Of a stretch of 64,000 bases of DNA, positions 45,512-56,637 are shown one piece after another. Every line of letters starts with the position of its first letter. Within the stretch, counting starts at the first letter, position 1. The position numbers were made by a program, and so were the translations under genes. A model generated the notes under the pieces. It did no database searches. It saw nothing but the letters and a program-made list of their open reading frames with translations, and had not been told where the DNA came from. The DNA comes from Strigamia acuminata (lineage: Eukaryota; Arthropoda; Chilopoda; Geophilomorpha; Linotaeniidae): contig OX442315.1 in the NCBI GenBank assembly GCA_949358305.1, positions 5,419,875 through 5,483,874 of the forward strand. Reading direction: 5' to 3'.

Positions 45512-46633
45512 ATGGCGAACGGCGGCGGAAATTCAGCTCGAATCGAGGCGTTGGGAAAGGAAAACTTCGACACATGGAAGATCCAGATGGAAGCAATTTT
45601 GGATCAACGGGACCTACTCGTGCACGCGGAAGGTACGTCGAAACGACCAGAAACCATCGAAGGAAACGCGAAACGCGTGAAGGAGATCGAAACGTGGGAG
45701 AAAAGTGATCGAACAGCCAAAAATGACATTTTGCTAAATATAAAACAATCGGAACTTCGAATGGCCAAAAATTGCAACACCGCGAATGAATTATGGAAGA
45801 AGTTGCACAGTGTGTACCAATCGAAAGGACCGGCAAGAAAAATCACGTTGTTAAAACGACTCGCAACACACAAAATGGCGGACGGAGAAAACGTGGAGAA
45901 TCACTTAAAAGAATTCTTCGAGCTGGTGGATAAGCTACTAGACATGGATTTCAAGATGCCCGAAGACTTCACGACGATTCTACTACTACTAAGCCTGCCA
46001 AACTCTTACGACAACTTCAGATGCGCAATAGAATCGCAAGACAAATTGCCTTCACTGGAAGTTTTGGAGGGAAAAATCAAAGACGAGTCGATCGCCCGCG
46101 GAAAAGGAAAAGAAGACGTGTCGGACGCCATGATGGCCAGAAAAACGTTCCAAAAACGTAAGCAACCAAAGAAATACGGCGACGAAAATTCGAATTCGAC
46201 CGAGAAACCAGCTTTTAAATACAAGTGCCACGGTTGCGGAAAAATTGGCCACAAAATCGCCGATTGTCGAAGTAAAAGCAAGAAGGAAAGCGCATCAAGA
46301 GCCGAGAAATCCAAGTACGAATTATTTTTCTGCGAGCAAATCGAGACAGCACTGATAAGCGAGACGTCACGACCGAAAAATTGGTGTTTGGACAGCGGCG
46401 CCAGCTCCCACATGTGCTCGAACGATTCAACATTTTCGACGATCGAATTCCTGAAAAACCAAAAACTGAATTTGGCCAGCAAAGCGAGTACAAAAATCGA
46501 CGGAAAAGGAACCGCGAAAATTGTCGTCAACACCGGGAACGGAAATGTGAAGCTGGATTTGGCGGAAACTCTTTTGGTACGAGATTTACGAACGAATTTG
46601 ATGTCAGTCGGGAAGATCACAGAACGGGGACAC
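45512..46633 (+). CDS. outer Copia gag and protease (5' part of split gag-pol)
   Basis: Starts at ATG 45512. The Gag domain fills residues 1-220 (F-D-T-W-K near the start, as in Copia-type UBN2 gag). A CCHC knuckle CHGCGKIGHKIADC lies near residue 239, and the protease motif CLDSGASSHM near residue 292. The frame is cut at 46633 by the inner element; it would resume at 53659. Confidence 0.9.
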
Positions 46634-47111
46634 TATTGAGTTGTGGTGGAAATATTGTGTGTTTGGTTGTTTGTCGCCATATTGTATAGTTTGTGAATAT
46701 TTACATTACACACTTTCCGGATATGTGTAATGAATGTGCTGCTATTTAATGTCTCGATGTCGCGTTCAATCGATCTCGATTTTTATTAATGCTGGTTCTG
46801 TACCGCGGTTGAACGTTTCCATTTAGCAGCATGCGCTGATAACATCGTCTGCTCAAAAGAGCGAGTCCTGTATTGTTATTATTGCTTAGTTATCGATTAT
46901 GAATGTCATTGCTTTTATTTTATAATGTAAAGGACAAATCATTGAAATCCAACAATGATTTATCCTATTTTTCCGAGTGCAGTTGTTAGCCTCGAAGCGT
47001 GTACACTTTTATGTGATATTAAACATGGCGCACGCATGTCGGTGTCGCGCACCTGTTTAGACACTCGTCAACTCCTTTCTAACCGATGTTTTGGCCAGGA
47101 AATCGCTTTAT

Positions 47112-47825
47112 ATGGTAGCAGAGGATGGTTCTCGACGGCCTGACCAGTTTGTAAAGGATTTCCGACCTTTTTGGACGCGAGACGAAGCCAAGACGTCGCC
47201 CGACTTCGCCGCAAACGCGAACCGACCGACGCAGACGGATTTTCTTCGCCAAATCGATTGGAAACGATCGGCAACGTGTGCGGACATTACTACGGACATT
47301 TTAGTGTGTAAGCAGCTTTATTTCGAAATTTTTCTGTGCGAAATAAGCACTTTTTCCGACGTCGTTGTGAAATTCTCCTGCGGCGGCCATTTTGGATTCG
47401 GCCGTGAAGCGAATCGCAGCCCAGACGTGCATCTGAACCGATACACGCCAACACGACGTTATTTTGCCGAGGCAATCAGTATTGCCAGCGAGACGACGCC
47501 CATTCACGTCGACACGACGGAGTTTCGACGCAAAACGACCGATATTTGTCGTAGGATCGTCGAGGACGAAGATTTGTTCTGTGGCGACCATTTTGATCGT
47601 TTTTCATCGCCATCGACGGTGAATATTCGTTTTGGAGCTGTGTTTACGTGTAAGTCCACGTACACAGCCATATTTAGCACGAAGAGCCGTGATTTACACC
47701 CGACGTGGAATTACGAAGGCGCGGACGTGCGCAACGACGATTTCAAGAGGAAACCCTGGTTTTGCACGCAGGGTGCACCAGTTGAGAGGGTTTCTCCTCA
47801 CATTAGCACCCCGGCGTGCGTGTGA
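47112..47825 (+). other. long open frame in the inner Copia leader
   Basis: An ATG overlapping the primer site opens 237 codons ending at 47825, upstream of gag. The product has no domain I recognise. The region is unusually GC-rich in third positions and both strands carry other open frames, so it may be chance. The leader from primer site to gag is about 1.2 kb, long for a Copia element. Confidence 0.25.
47113..47130 (+). other. primer site of the inner Copia: initiator tRNA-Met 3' end
   Basis: TGGTAGCAGAGGATGGTT starts two bases after the LTR and matches the complement of the 3' end of animal initiator tRNA-Met including CCA. Confidence 0.85.
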
Positions 47826-48311
47826 GTTAATTCGACACGTGAAGCCGACGTTGAACACACCGTGGGAACCGATTACGGCGCAAGGATCCCGTAATTGGCC
47901 AACTTCACATCTAGACTGTTTTGATTTATTTGCATACTTTCGTGAAACTCTGTATAGTTTTAAGTTTTTGTTGTTGGTCCCTTGTTAGATTCGGTGCTAC
48001 CCTACGTCCAGTCGGGCACGTAGCACTGTATTCTTGGCTGGGCTTATCCAGGGCCCCCAACCATCCCGCGACCCCAGGAGGTCGGACGGAAGAGTTGGTG
48101 GATTGCCAGTCAAGGTTTTCCAATCTCACTTATTGAGATTCCCCGGGTTGAAACTGTATTTTCGCCTTCCTTTTTGGTTTTTGGGACTAGAGACAATTGT
48201 GCATTGTGTGATTAAGTGCTCCTGTGAAGTGTGTGTGCGGAATAAATTCCGAAATTGTGTTCTCTCTGTGCATAACCAATTATTATTGTGCATTTTCCTG
48301 GTGTCGTCGTG

Positions 48312-51300
48312 ATGGCTTCAAAGCACGACGATTACAAGGATATTAAAAAGCTCGATGGCACGAACTATGCCACCTGGTCCGTGCAGGTCCAGTTATTGCT
48401 CAAATACAACGGCGTTTGGGGACATGTTAGTGGCTCTGAGCCACCACTGGCTGCAACAGCCACTGCAAAAGAGAAGCGAGAGTTTAACGCTCGAGAGGAC
48501 AAGGCAATGTCCACTATCTGCATGAGTTGCGCTGAGCCGCAGCAAGTGATAGCTGTTGCCTGCCCCACCGCTGCGAAAGTTTGGGAAGCCCTAAAGGACG
48601 CTTATCAACCGACGACGAGGGCACGTCGTGCTCGGTTGCGACGTGAATTCCTCAACATGAAACTTCGAGATAATGAGGAAATGCTAGTTTTCACCGGGCG
48701 GGTCGACCGCAAAATCGTCGAACTGAAGGACGTTAAAATTGAGGTCACCGATGAATTCCAGGCATTCCAATATTTAGATCTTCTGCCCCCACAATACGAG
48801 GCTGTGAAACAGACCGCGTATCACTGGTCGGATACGGAATTCACAGCGAAAAACGTTAAAGAACGTTTACTTGGCGAGTACAATCGCCTTTATGAACAGA
48901 CCAATGAATTTGGCGTCCCACCTGTATTGGCAGACAATACTACCGCTTTCTATACTAAAGGGAAATGGAAACCTCGTGGAAAAACCCCAAATTCCCCCGG
49001 AACTTCGCGTGGAACATGTTTTACTTGCGGTGGGTCGGGACACTTCGCCAGGGAGTGCCCATCGCCGCCGAAACAGCAAGGGACTTTCCCCGCCAGCGCT
49101 GGCTCGCCAGCCCAATTGAATCGTGGAGGCACCCGTGGCAAAGGACGAGGCAGAGGGGGTCCACAGAGAGCAAATCTCACACAACTGGACCCCTATACAG
49201 ATGAGCCCTACACTTTGTATTCTGCGGTGTCGGAAGAGAAGCCCACAGTGCCCTTATCTCTTGTGTCGCACGGAAACTACGATTCACAGTGGTACGTGGA
49301 CACGGGAGCGACCGACCACTTTTCCTTCAACCGGAATTGGTTTTCAAACTTCAAACCGTTGTCTAACTTCAGCGTTCTACAAGGAGAAGGAAAATCGAAG
49401 ATTGAAGGTGTGGGCAACATCGTCCTCACTTCGCTCTATGGACAAAGAACGAGGAAAATAACTTTGACGAATGTATTCTTCGCACCGAATTTTCGGAAAA
49501 ACCTTATTTCGCTCGGGCGCACCGATGAGGCTGGGTTGTGCACAATTGTTAAAGATGGGAAGATGAGTATTTTCAAAGATAAAATCGAGGAACCATTGAT
49601 TTCGGCAGTTCGGACTAGCGACAGGCTGTACAAAGTCAACTGCCGGGTCGAGGTTAATTCTGTAAACACAGCTGCATTAACTGCGCAACAGGATACAGCT
49701 GCTGTCCTCGATTTAATCAAATCATCCGTGAAGGATGAAAAATTTGTACAACCGCTACTAACCATTTTAGATTTTAAGTCAGCTTTACTAAAAAGTTTCT
49801 GTAAGCCGGATATGGGAAAATCCGCATCTAATTTGAGTACGCAAGTAAGCGAGCCAACCAAAGCGAATGCGCCTGCGGCGATTAATTTACAGAAAACAGT
49901 GAATGAGGTTCAGACACCTCCTGCTATTGTTCCCGAAGCTAATGCGACTGCGAAAGTTAACAAAAGCGGGGATACTGGGATCAAAATGAGAAAGAAAGAA
50001 ATATCCCAGAGTATGGACACGTGGCATTCCAGAATGGGCCACCATAATGCTAAAGGCATTATTAAATTAACCGAATCCGAGGACGTTTTTGGGATCAATT
50101 TGTCTAACAAAGAATTATCCACTTGTGACGCATGTGCCCGTGCTAAGAGCACTAGGGCGAGTTTTCCCCCGATAATTACCATTTCCACTAAGGGAGTATT
50201 AGATTTAGTGCACATGGATGTTTGGGGGGCATCACAAGCTACTTCCTTGGGTGGGGCTAATTTTTACTTTATATTGGTTGATGATTATTCACGTTATATG
50301 TGGATCATAACGATGAAGACCAAAGGGGAAGTTTTGGGCCATTTTAAACGTTGGTTGACGGAAGTCGAAAGAACGACATCACGGAAAGTGAAATGCATTA
50401 AAACTGATAATGGAGGAGAATTTATTTCGCGGAATTGGGATGATTATGCATCCAAAATTGGTTTGAAATGTATTCGTACGAATACATATAGCCCGGAAAT
50501 GAATTCTGTTGCAGAACGTGCAAACCGTACCATTGTCGGTGGCGTCAGAGCTTTAATGTTGGAAAATGATTTCCCCTATCCCCTTTGGGCTGAATTAGCG
50601 ACGACCATAGTTTACTTAAAGAACCGATTCCCCCATGAAGGGCTTGGAGGAAAAGTGCCCTATACCGTGTTTTTCGGCAAGAAATTGTCTTTGCGACACA
50701 TCAGGTGTATTGGGTCGAAGACATTTGTACATATCCCGTCCCAGGTCAGAAAGGGCAAACTGGAAGGAAGGGCTTGGGCGGGAGCACTCATTGGATACGC
50801 AATATCAACTAGGGGCTACAGGGTTTGGGATCCTGTACGGAATCAAGTTTTTGCGTCCAAACATGTCCGAATTTTCGAAGACTCATATTGGTATGAGATT
50901 GGCAAACGGCTACAACAGCCCATCAAGCAACCGCAGGGTGGCCAATTCAAACATTTTGGGGATTCTTCCTCGGACACCGAGGGAGATGATGATGATTCCG
51001 TTGCCCCTATCCCTGAAATTGTTGAGGAAGTGCAAGAGGCACTACCACCTCCTATTCCGCCCCCTGTTGAACCCCCGGTTCCGAAGGAGAAGCCTCCTTT
51101 ACCCACAACCCCAAAGCCTGTTTTCAGACCTGAATTGAGGCCGCTTGTAAAACAAGCGATACAACAGCCTGCGATAGAAACTGTTGAAGGTGACTTGGTT
51201 GGGGATGCTGGTGCTGGGGATAATCCAGTTGAAGAAATTGGTGGGGCGAAGGGGGATAACGGCGATGGCGAGAATTACTTCAATGTTTATCCTGACGACG

Positions 51301-53159
51301 ATGAGGAGGTTGATCTTCCTCCTACGATACAAGCTCGTCGTGGTTCGGGCAAAAAGGGAAAGAAGGTCAAAGATCCTTTGTCGCTGCCGCTGGATATGAC
51401 TAAGTGGAGACGGGTCCAGTCTGTCCGGAAAGCCGGGGCAACGGCTGGGAAAATTGATGTGGTTTATTTCTCGCCCAATGAAGACAAACTTAGAAGTCGG
51501 ACTGACGTTGCGCGATGGTGCGACGCAGAGGGTTACCACTACGACCCAGATCTTTTTGACTTCAAAACCTTAGAGGGTGAAGAACCCGAACTCCCTTTTG
51601 CCGGTTTCTGTGCCGTAGAGCCTGATACCTACGAGGAGGCAATGAGGCACACCAACAAACGGGACTGGGAAAAGGCGATGAAAGAAGAGACAGATATCTT
51701 CGACGATCGAACTGTCTATAAAGAAATTGATAAGCCCGAAGGAGAGTTGCTTTTGGGATCAAAATGGATTTATAAAATGAAAAGGGACCAGTCGGGTGCA
51801 GTCGCGCGCTACCGGGCTCGCTTGGTAGCACAAGGCTTCAAGCAGAGGCCGGGCATTGACTTTACGGAGGTATTTTCCCCCGTAGTCAATTTCGTCCTCG
51901 TTATAGTGTTTTTCTGTACCTTGGTGATACTGAAAGGTTGGAGAGATGTCCACCTTGACATCAAGGCCGCGTACTTGTACGGGGACCTTGATAAGGTCCA
52001 ATTCATGGAGATTCCCAAGGGCTACAGAACAGCCGAAAACCAACATAAGTGTTGGATGCTGTTGAAGTCATTATATGGACTACATCAGAGTGGACGGATG
52101 TGGTACCAAGCCCTCCACGACCGTCTACTCCAACTGGGATTTGTGCCCTTGTTGGGTCTTAACTGTGTTTATGCGTTAGACAACGACGCAATTCTTATCT
52201 TTTACGTGGACGACATAGTTCTCTTCTCCAAGGATGACTACGTCGAGGAATGCGTTGTTCGATGGATTAGGGAATCCTTTGACACGGTTGATTTGGGTCC
52301 CGTGACCCTCTTGTTAGGCATAGCCTTTGATAGGTCTGGGGGCCAAATTAGGATCCATCAAAGGGCATACATAGAAAAACTTTGTAAGTTGTATGGGGTC
52401 GACTCATGCCTTCGGATTAGAGTACCTGGGACGCCAGGAACGATTATTCAGGGCGTGACGGAAAAGGAGCGGGTTGATTCCACTTTCCCCTATCGCAACT
52501 TAGTGGGAAGTCTCTTGTTCTTGGCGAGCAGGACAAGGCCAGACATCCTGTTCTCGGTCATTGTCCTCTCACAATACAATGAGAAACATTCGACGCGTCA
52601 CATTAGTATGTTATTGCAAATTTTGCGATATCTGGCAAATACGTCGGATTATATGATTAATCTTTCCAATTGCCGAAATGATAATCTAACTGTGTATACC
52701 GACGCGTCGTTTGCCCTCGATGCAGACAAAAGGAGAAGCTTCGGGGGTCACATAGTCTATTTGGGTGGCGTTCCGATCATGTGGAACTGCCATAAGCAGT
52801 CAATGACTGCGTTATCGATCATGGAGAGTGAATTTCTGGCCGTGGTCGATGGCGTAAAGGAGATTATATGGCTAGAGAGGCTTTACGATGCCGACATCAT
52901 GTTCAGCATCAATCGGAACACCCCATGCGTGTACGCGGACAGTATGCCCGCGATACAATACGCCAAAAACCGAATAGAGAATAGGGCGAATAAACATATC
53001 GACGTAAAGCTTCATTTCCTCAGGGACTGGTTTGAGCGCGGAACGTTTGCTATTAAGCATATTCCAGGGGCCCTGAATGTCGCCGATGTGATGACCAAAT
53101 GGTTACCCAAGCCCAGACTTAACACCTTGTGTGAGCATTTATTTGTAAGGCGCAAATAA
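48312..53159 (+). CDS. inner Copia Gag-Pol polyprotein
   Basis: One uninterrupted frame; the ATG at 48312 (start MASKHDDYKDIKKL) is preferred over the in-frame GTG at 48288. Order: Gag (DGTNYATW, residues 1-220), CCHC knuckle CFTCGGSGHFAREC (about 235), protease VDTGATDHF (about 330), integrase HHCC (WHSRMGHH, CDACARAK, about 570-620) and DDE core (HMDVWG, TDNGGEF, VAERANR), a proline/acidic linker, reverse transcriptase (LDIKAAYLYGD, FYVDDIV near 1298) and RNase H (YTDASF, MESEF, YADSMPA). Integrase before reverse transcriptase is the Copia order. All catalytic residues I looked for are present. Length about 1616 residues. Confidence 0.95.
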   Translation: MASKHDDYKDIKKLDGTNYATWSVQVQLLLKYNGVWGHVSGSEPPLAATATAKEKREFNAREDKAMSTICMSCAEPQQVIAVACPTAAKVWEALKDAYQPTTRARRARLRREFLNMKLRDNEEMLVFTGRVDRKIVELKDVKIEVTDEFQAFQYLDLLPPQYEAVKQTAYHWSDTEFTAKNVKERLLGEYNRLYEQTNEFGVPPVLADNTTAFYTKGKWKPRGKTPNSPGTSRGTCFTCGGSGHFARECPSPPKQQGTFPASAGSPAQLNRGGTRGKGRGRGGPQRANLTQLDPYTDEPYTLYSAVSEEKPTVPLSLVSHGNYDSQWYVDTGATDHFSFNRNWFSNFKPLSNFSVLQGEGKSKIEGVGNIVLTSLYGQRTRKITLTNVFFAPNFRKNLISLGRTDEAGLCTIVKDGKMSIFKDKIEEPLISAVRTSDRLYKVNCRVEVNSVNTAALTAQQDTAAVLDLIKSSVKDEKFVQPLLTILDFKSALLKSFCKPDMGKSASNLSTQVSEPTKANAPAAINLQKTVNEVQTPPAIVPEANATAKVNKSGDTGIKMRKKEISQSMDTWHSRMGHHNAKGIIKLTESEDVFGINLSNKELSTCDACARAKSTRASFPPIITISTKGVLDLVHMDVWGASQATSLGGANFYFILVDDYSRYMWIITMKTKGEVLGHFKRWLTEVERTTSRKVKCIKTDNGGEFISRNWDDYASKIGLKCIRTNTYSPEMNSVAERANRTIVGGVRALMLENDFPYPLWAELATTIVYLKNRFPHEGLGGKVPYTVFFGKKLSLRHIRCIGSKTFVHIPSQVRKGKLEGRAWAGALIGYAISTRGYRVWDPVRNQVFASKHVRIFEDSYWYEIGKRLQQPIKQPQGGQFKHFGDSSSDTEGDDDDSVAPIPEIVEEVQEALPPPIPPPVEPPVPKEKPPLPTTPKPVFRPELRPLVKQAIQQPAIETVEGDLVGDAGAGDNPVEEIGGAKGDNGDGENYFNVYPDDDEEVDLPPTIQARRGSGKKGKKVKDPLSLPLDMTKWRRVQSVRKAGATAGKIDVVYFSPNEDKLRSRTDVARWCDAEGYHYDPDLFDFKTLEGEEPELPFAGFCAVEPDTYEEAMRHTNKRDWEKAMKEETDIFDDRTVYKEIDKPEGELLLGSKWIYKMKRDQSGAVARYRARLVAQGFKQRPGIDFTEVFSPVVNFVLVIVFFCTLVILKGWRDVHLDIKAAYLYGDLDKVQFMEIPKGYRTAENQHKCWMLLKSLYGLHQSGRMWYQALHDRLLQLGFVPLLGLNCVYALDNDAILIFYVDDIVLFSKDDYVEECVVRWIRESFDTVDLGPVTLLLGIAFDRSGGQIRIHQRAYIEKLCKLYGVDSCLRIRVPGTPGTIIQGVTEKERVDSTFPYRNLVGSLLFLASRTRPDILFSVIVLSQYNEKHSTRHISMLLQILRYLANTSDYMINLSNCRNDNLTVYTDASFALDADKRRSFGGHIVYLGGVPIMWNCHKQSMTALSIMESEFLAVVDGVKEIIWLERLYDADIMFSINRNTPCVYADSMPAIQYAKNRIENRANKHIDVKLHFLRDWFERGTFAIKHIPGALNVADVMTKWLPKPRLNTLCEHLFVRRK

Positions 53160-53658
53160 CCAAACAAAGGGGGATATATTGAGTTGTGGTGGAAATATTG
53201 TGTGTTTGGTTGTTTGTCGCCATATTGTATAGTTTGTGAATATTTACATTACACACTTTCCGGATATGTGTAATGAATGTGCTGCTATTTAATGTCTCGA
53301 TGTCGCGTTCAATCGATCTCGATTTTTATTAATGCTGGTTCTGTACCGCGGTTGAACGTTTCCATTTAGCAGCATGCGCTGATAACATCGTCTGCTCAAA
53401 AGAGCGAGTCCTGTATTGTTATTATTGCTTAGTTATCGATTATGAATGTCATTGCTTTTATTTTATAATGTAAAGGACAAATCATTGAAATCCAACAATG
53501 ATTTATCCTATTTTTCCGAGTGCAGTTGTTAGCCTCGAAGCGTGTACACTTTTATGTGATATTAAACATGGCGCACGCATGTCGGTGTCGCGCACCTGTT
53601 TAGACACTCGTCAACTCCTTTCTAACCGATGTTTTGGCCAGGAAATCGCTTTAGACAC

Positions 53659-56637
53659 AAGGTGATTTTCGATGATAAATCAGCAGAAGTGATAAATCCG
53701 AAGGGAGAAATCGTATTCACCGCCGAAAAAAGGAACGGACTGTATTACATCGTCGACGAGACCGAGGATGCTGCGACTGCAGCGGAAATCGAAGTCGGAA
53801 CCGGATCAAAACCTGCAAAACCCGCAAGTACGAAAATACAAGAATGGCACAAAAGACTTGGGCACCTGAACGAGTCAAGTCTGAAAATACTAAACGAAAA
53901 GGTGGACGGAATGAATTTGGAAAAGGACGCCAAGCTGCCAACTTGTGAAACTTGCATCGAGGGGAAGCACGCAAGTACGAAATTTCCTGACTCCACGTCA
54001 AAAAGCGAAAAACTGCTGGAACTTGTACACTCGGACGTTTGCGGACCAATGCCAACAAAGTCCATGAACGGATCAAGATACTTCGTGACCTTCACCGACG
54101 ACAAATCGAGGTGGTGCAAGGTGTATTTTCTGAAGCACAAAAGCGAAGTTTTCGAGGCATTCAAATCATTTAAAACGTTTTGCGAGAGGGAAACTGGTTG
54201 CGCACTAAAAGTTTTACGATCGGACAACGGGAAGGAATATGTAAATAAGAAATTCGACACGTATTTACAAGAAAACGGCATAAAGCGCCAAACCAGCGTC
54301 GAACGAACCCCGGAACAAAATGGCGTCTCGGAAAGAATGAATAGAACTTTGATCGAGATGGCACGATGCATGTTACTGCAAGCAAAATTGCCTAACTCAT
54401 ATTGGGCGGAAGCAATCAACACTGCATGCCACATCCGAAATAAATGCCCGACTAGAAGTTTGGAAAATGAAATCCCGCATCAAGTCTGGACCGGAAGAAA
54501 ACCGAATGTCGACTATTTTCGAGTTTTTGGAAGCAGAGTCTTCGCGTTGGACAAGAAACCGAACAAGGGGAAGTTCGAACCGAAGTCAAAAGAATGTATT
54601 CTCATCGGATATTGGGACGGATCGAAGGCGTATCGCTTGTGGTCAAAAAGCGAAAACAAAATTATAAAAAGTCGCGATGTGAAATTTGTCGAAAAATCGG
54701 AAAATGAAACGAATGAAGAATGTGAAGAAAACGATAATAACAATAATTTTAATGACATTCTCACCGATTGCAGAACAGATCAAATCGAGAATGGAACCGA
54801 AATTTCCGAGGACGAAGTCGAGAGCGCAGGCGAGAACGAGCCCGACAATGAGGACGAGAGAGAGACGCAACACGAAGAAGCCGAACCTCGTCAGAATGAA
54901 AACGCGCAAATAATTCCACGACGATCCTCGAGAACGCCAAAACCTTACCCAAATCGAAATGGGGACCCACCCAGAAAGAAATACACCAGAAAGAATCCGA
55001 CAACAACTAATGAAGTTTTGGACGAAATTGCACAGATAGCGATTCTCGACGATCCAACGACAGCGGCCGAAGCTTTGAATGGAAACGACCCACAAGAATG
55101 GATGAAAGCGATGAAGGAAGAGTACGACGCTTTAATCGAAAACGAAACGTGGGAGGAGTGCGACCGACCAAAAAATAGAAACGTAATCGGATGTAGATGG
55201 GTCCTCCGCACGAAATTTGAAGCAGACGGGTCAATCGAACGCAGAAAGGCCAGACTGGTCGCCAAGGGATACGCACAGCAGCCAGGCATTGATTATTTTG
55301 AAACCTACGCGCCCGTCGCACGACCGGGATCAATTCGAATGATGATGGCAATCGCAGCCGAGTTGGGATTGACCGTACACCAAATGGACGCGATAACGGC
55401 ATATTTGAACGGCGAAATCGAAGAGGAAATTTTTATGGAATTCCCCGAATATTTGGAATTTATTGCTGGAATAAAAATCAAGAAAGGAAAAGTCTGCCGG
55501 ATGAAAAAGGCATTATACGGATTGAAGCAGTCGGGTCGCCAGTGGTACAAAAAACTGGACGAGAAGTTGCAAAAGCACGGACTGAAGCCAACAAACGCAG
55601 ACCCATGCGTGTATTACCAAACGAATGGAGAAGTCATCACGCTCGTCGCAATCTACGTGGATGATTTTATCATCGCAACGAACTGCAAAAGAAACTTGGA
55701 GAAATTAAAATCGAACCTGAAGAGCGAGTTCAAAATGAAGGATTTAGGACAAATTCACTACTGCTTGGGAATCGAGTTTAAACAGGACGAAAAGACGAAA
55801 TCAATCACGATGGCGCAGAAAAAATACGTTAAGGACATACTGAATCGTTTCGGAATGCAAGACTGCTCGAAAAACACAACTCCACTCGACGCAAATCAGA
55901 AATTGCAGAAAAACAAGAAAAAAGAGGATGGGACCGACGAAGAGCTACTGGATCCAGAGAAGTTCCCGTACCAAAGTTTAATCGGATCACTCATGTACCT
56001 CGCCGTTTGCACTCGACCCGATATTTCCTACACCGTCAGCGCATTAAGTCAATATAATACGTGCTTCACCGGAACTCATTGGACAGCAGCAAAACGCGTC
56101 CTAAGATATTTGAAGCACTCATCGAATCTCGGGCTAAAATTCGAAAAGACCGGAAAAGACTTAGTCGGCTACACGGATGCAGATTGGGGAGCAAACTTGG
56201 ACGACCGTCGCTCGTACACCGGCTACTGTTTTAAACTCGCGAACGCGACAATATGCTGGGAAGCAAGAAAGCAGAAGACCGTCGCAACCTCGTCGACCGA
56301 AGCAGAATATATGGCGTTGGCCGACGCGTCAAAAGAAGCAATCTACTTGCGAAACTTCCTAGACGAAATTAAATACATCAACAAGAAGAAAGAAACGACC
56401 CTCATTTATAGCGATAATCAGGGGGCACACAAATTGGTGCGAAACCCAATTTTTCATTCCAGGACCAAGCACATCGACATTCGCCACCATTTCGTTCGAG
56501 AAACATGTGAGCGGGGAGATATCGACATAGAATTCCTGGAGAGTGAGAAGATGGTCGCCGATGTGTTGACCAAGGGGCTTTTTAAGCCAAAACACGAAGA
56601 ATTGATCGCCCAATTTGGATTGAAGGAAATTGTTTAA
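53659..56637 (+). CDS. outer Copia integrase, reverse transcriptase, RNase H (3' part of split gag-pol)
   Basis: Resumes right after the GACAC duplication. Integrase HHCC (WHKRLGHL, CETCIEGKH), DDE core (HSDVCG, RSDNGKEY, SERMNRT), acidic linker, reverse transcriptase (YVDDFIIA near 55660), RNase H (YTDADWG near 56175, STEAEY, YSDNQGA) and stop at 56637. No stop or shift within this part; the insertion is the only visible lesion of the outer element. Confidence 0.9.
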   Translation, partial: KVIFDDKSAEVINPKGEIVFTAEKRNGLYYIVDETEDAATAAEIEVGTGSKPAKPASTKIQEWHKRLGHLNESSLKILNEKVDGMNLEKDAKLPTCETCIEGKHASTKFPDSTSKSEKLLELVHSDVCGPMPTKSMNGSRYFVTFTDDKSRWCKVYFLKHKSEVFEAFKSFKTFCERETGCALKVLRSDNGKEYVNKKFDTYLQENGIKRQTSVERTPEQNGVSERMNRTLIEMARCMLLQAKLPNSYWAEAINTACHIRNKCPTRSLENEIPHQVWTGRKPNVDYFRVFGSRVFALDKKPNKGKFEPKSKECILIGYWDGSKAYRLWSKSENKIIKSRDVKFVEKSENETNEECEENDNNNNFNDILTDCRTDQIENGTEISEDEVESAGENEPDNEDERETQHEEAEPRQNENAQIIPRRSSRTPKPYPNRNGDPPRKKYTRKNPTTTNEVLDEIAQIAILDDPTTAAEALNGNDPQEWMKAMKEEYDALIENETWEECDRPKNRNVIGCRWVLRTKFEADGSIERRKARLVAKGYAQQPGIDYFETYAPVARPGSIRMMMAIAAELGLTVHQMDAITAYLNGEIEEEIFMEFPEYLEFIAGIKIKKGKVCRMKKALYGLKQSGRQWYKKLDEKLQKHGLKPTNADPCVYYQTNGEVITLVAIYVDDFIIATNCKRNLEKLKSNLKSEFKMKDLGQIHYCLGIEFKQDEKTKSITMAQKKYVKDILNRFGMQDCSKNTTPLDANQKLQKNKKKEDGTDEELLDPEKFPYQSLIGSLMYLAVCTRPDISYTVSALSQYNTCFTGTHWTAAKRVLRYLKHSSNLGLKFEKTGKDLVGYTDADWGANLDDRRSYTGYCFKLANATICWEARKQKTVATSSTEAEYMALADASKEAIYLRNFLDEIKYINKKKETTLIYSDNQGAHKLVRNPIFHSRTKHIDIRHHFVRETCERGDIDIEFLESEKMVADVLTKGLFKPKHEELIAQFGLKEIV

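Larger units (their letters stand above)
46634..53653 (+). mobile_element. inner Copia retrotransposon, complete, nested in the outer one
   Basis: LTRs at 46634-47110 and 53177-53653 are both 477 bp and read as identical. The target duplication GACAC lies at 46629-46633 and 53654-53658. Both LTRs begin TATTGAG and end GCTTTA, so the ends are TA...TA, not the usual TG...CA. The polypurine tract (AAAGGGGGATA) precedes the 3' LTR. With one open gag-pol frame this element is potentially autonomous and recently inserted. Confidence 0.95.

Noticed and set aside
45393-46620. Long minus-strand frames under the outer Copia gag
   Set aside because: Shadows of the plus-strand gag-protease frame, which has the knuckle and protease motifs.
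54643-55402. Minus-strand frames under the outer Copia pol
   Set aside because: Antisense shadows of the acidic linker and reverse transcriptase.
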